From Vulcanisaeta souniana JCM 11219 (GTDB lineage Archaea > Thermoproteota > Thermoprotei > Thermoproteales > Thermocladiaceae), in NCBI RefSeq assembly GCF_026000775.1, contig NZ_AP026830.1:2368149-2432148 (forward strand): a stretch of 64,000 nucleotides of DNA. The letters are read 5' to 3'. The position numbers and the translations under genes were made by a program. Each line of letters opens with the position of its first letter. Positions within the stretch are counted from its first letter, which is position 1. The notes beneath the pieces are model-generated. The model made no database searches and was not told where the DNA came from. It saw only the letters and a list, made by a program, of their open reading frames with translations. Below are positions 63,428 to 64,000 of the stretch, piece after piece.

Positions 63428-63919
63428 ATGACTGGTAAGGTGCTAATCACTGTCAAGTTATCCTTCGAGTATTACCTAAGGCAGGACATTAAGGATTACT
63501 TGTTTTTCTTTGATCAGAACGTTAAGGTGAATCCAACTGAGTTTAGGGGGGTCCTCATTGTGGAGTCAATGAAGGATCCAAGGCAAATAGCCAATCTCCT
63601 AATTAATTCACCCATATCCGATAGTGTATTGACTTCGGTAGTTCCCATAATCACTGAGGGAAATTATAACGTACTTAGTGACTTGCTTGGGCATGTCCGT
63701 GATAATATTAATCACGGGTGTAGGGCGTTTATTGTGAGGTGTAGGTTACGAGGATCGTTGATTGGTAATGATGAGTGTGAAAGGGCTGTAATTACCTTGG
63801 TTAGGAATTTTGGTTTTCATGCCGTGTATAGGGGTGATACTGATTGCGCCATTGTTATTGAGGGCTTGGGTAGTTGGTTTGGTATTTACGTTGGGCCTAG
63901 GTCCTTTGTGAAGGTTTAG
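63428..63919 (+). CDS. THUMP-domain RNA-binding protein (Tan1-like)
   Basis: 163 residues. Pattern of the archaeal THUMP-only group (COG1818): an N-terminal strand-helix part, QIANLLINSPISDSVLTSVVPIITEG, FIVRCRLRGSLIGNDECERAVITLV and the closing IYVGPRSFVKV. Yeast Tan1 assists acetylation of tRNA C12; an equivalent archaeal role is inferred from family. 25 bp behind the GH57 gene. Bases 63920-64000 show no further gene. Confidence 0.72.
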   Translation: MTGKVLITVKLSFEYYLRQDIKDYLFFFDQNVKVNPTEFRGVLIVESMKDPRQIANLLINSPISDSVLTSVVPIITEGNYNVLSDLLGHVRDNINHGCRAFIVRCRLRGSLIGNDECERAVITLVRNFGFHAVYRGDTDCAIVIEGLGSWFGIYVGPRSFVKV

Positions 63920-64000
63920 TGAAAGTTTCAGCTTGCACTAGGTCTTTCCTTCTATAGTAACCAAAAACTATTTTTTACCTCTCTCAACTAGAAATAGTAA

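Overview
The window is archaeal and most likely comes from a hyperthermophilic Thermoproteales crenarchaeote of the Vulcanisaeta/Caldivirga type (inference from content; no search was run). Evidence: archaeal proteins (L15e, RNase P Pop5/Rpp30, DphB, Top6A, archaeal riboflavin synthase, QueF-like archaeosine synthase), many TATA boxes about 25-30 bp ahead of start codons with little or no leader, a C/D box sRNA, three tungsten/ferredoxin-type oxidoreductases, and decayed genes of the PaREP1/HEPN type that litter Thermoproteales genomes.

Layout. 0.15-3.65 kb: C/D box sRNA, then a minus-strand RNA/translation operon (Pop5, Rpp30, exosome-linked protein, L15e, unknown protein, THUMP-SPOUT methyltransferase). 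3.7-20.7 kb: mostly housekeeping metabolism (M20 peptidase, hemA facing hemL, ndk, sugar dehydrogenase, cyclase, Nudix, hydroxyacid dehydrogenase, dphB, icd, a split glutamine-dependent NAD synthase, archaeosine synthase, moaA, top6A, argF). 20.7-28.5 kb: exported Lon-type protease with a DedA-like membrane protein, tRNA-Leu(UAG), CoA transferase, an EF-Tu-like protein without a GTPase P-loop, and a tungsten aldehyde oxidoreductase. 28.5-33.4 kb: a palindrome-rich divergent promoter, a fused 2-oxoacid:ferredoxin oxidoreductase alpha subunit, a second sugar dehydrogenase and an aldonate dehydratase, matching a non-phosphorylative Entner-Doudoroff route. 33.4-36.3 kb: tatC-tatA-tatB-like operon and a molybdopterin-binding protein.

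36.4-57.1 kb is an accessory sugar/sugar-acid island with a Bat-type HTH regulator at each of two places (36.4 and 52.4 kb). It encodes a ribose-type ABC importer, sugar dehydrogenases, a second tungsten aldehyde oxidoreductase, an aldonate dehydratase, an RraA-like class II aldolase candidate, a ThDP enzyme, a hydroxyisobutyrate-dehydrogenase-type reductase, a GlcD-type oxidase, an MFS porter and mannonate dehydratase. Together these can be read as import, oxidation and dehydration of a pentose or uronate, cleavage to pyruvate plus a C2/C3 aldehyde, and oxidation and recovery of the aldehyde; this reading is inference.

57.1-59.1 kb holds a PaREP1-like pseudogene and a TnpB-only IS605-type element with structured ends; a relic of the same kind of right end lies at 11.1 kb. 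59.2-61.0 kb carries a Cas4-like Fe-S nuclease overlapping a paralogue that has lost the catalytic residues but kept the four cysteines, far from any CRISPR array in this window; this pair is the best candidate for an undescribed system. The window closes with riboflavin synthase, an unknown protein, a GH57 glycoside hydrolase and a THUMP protein.
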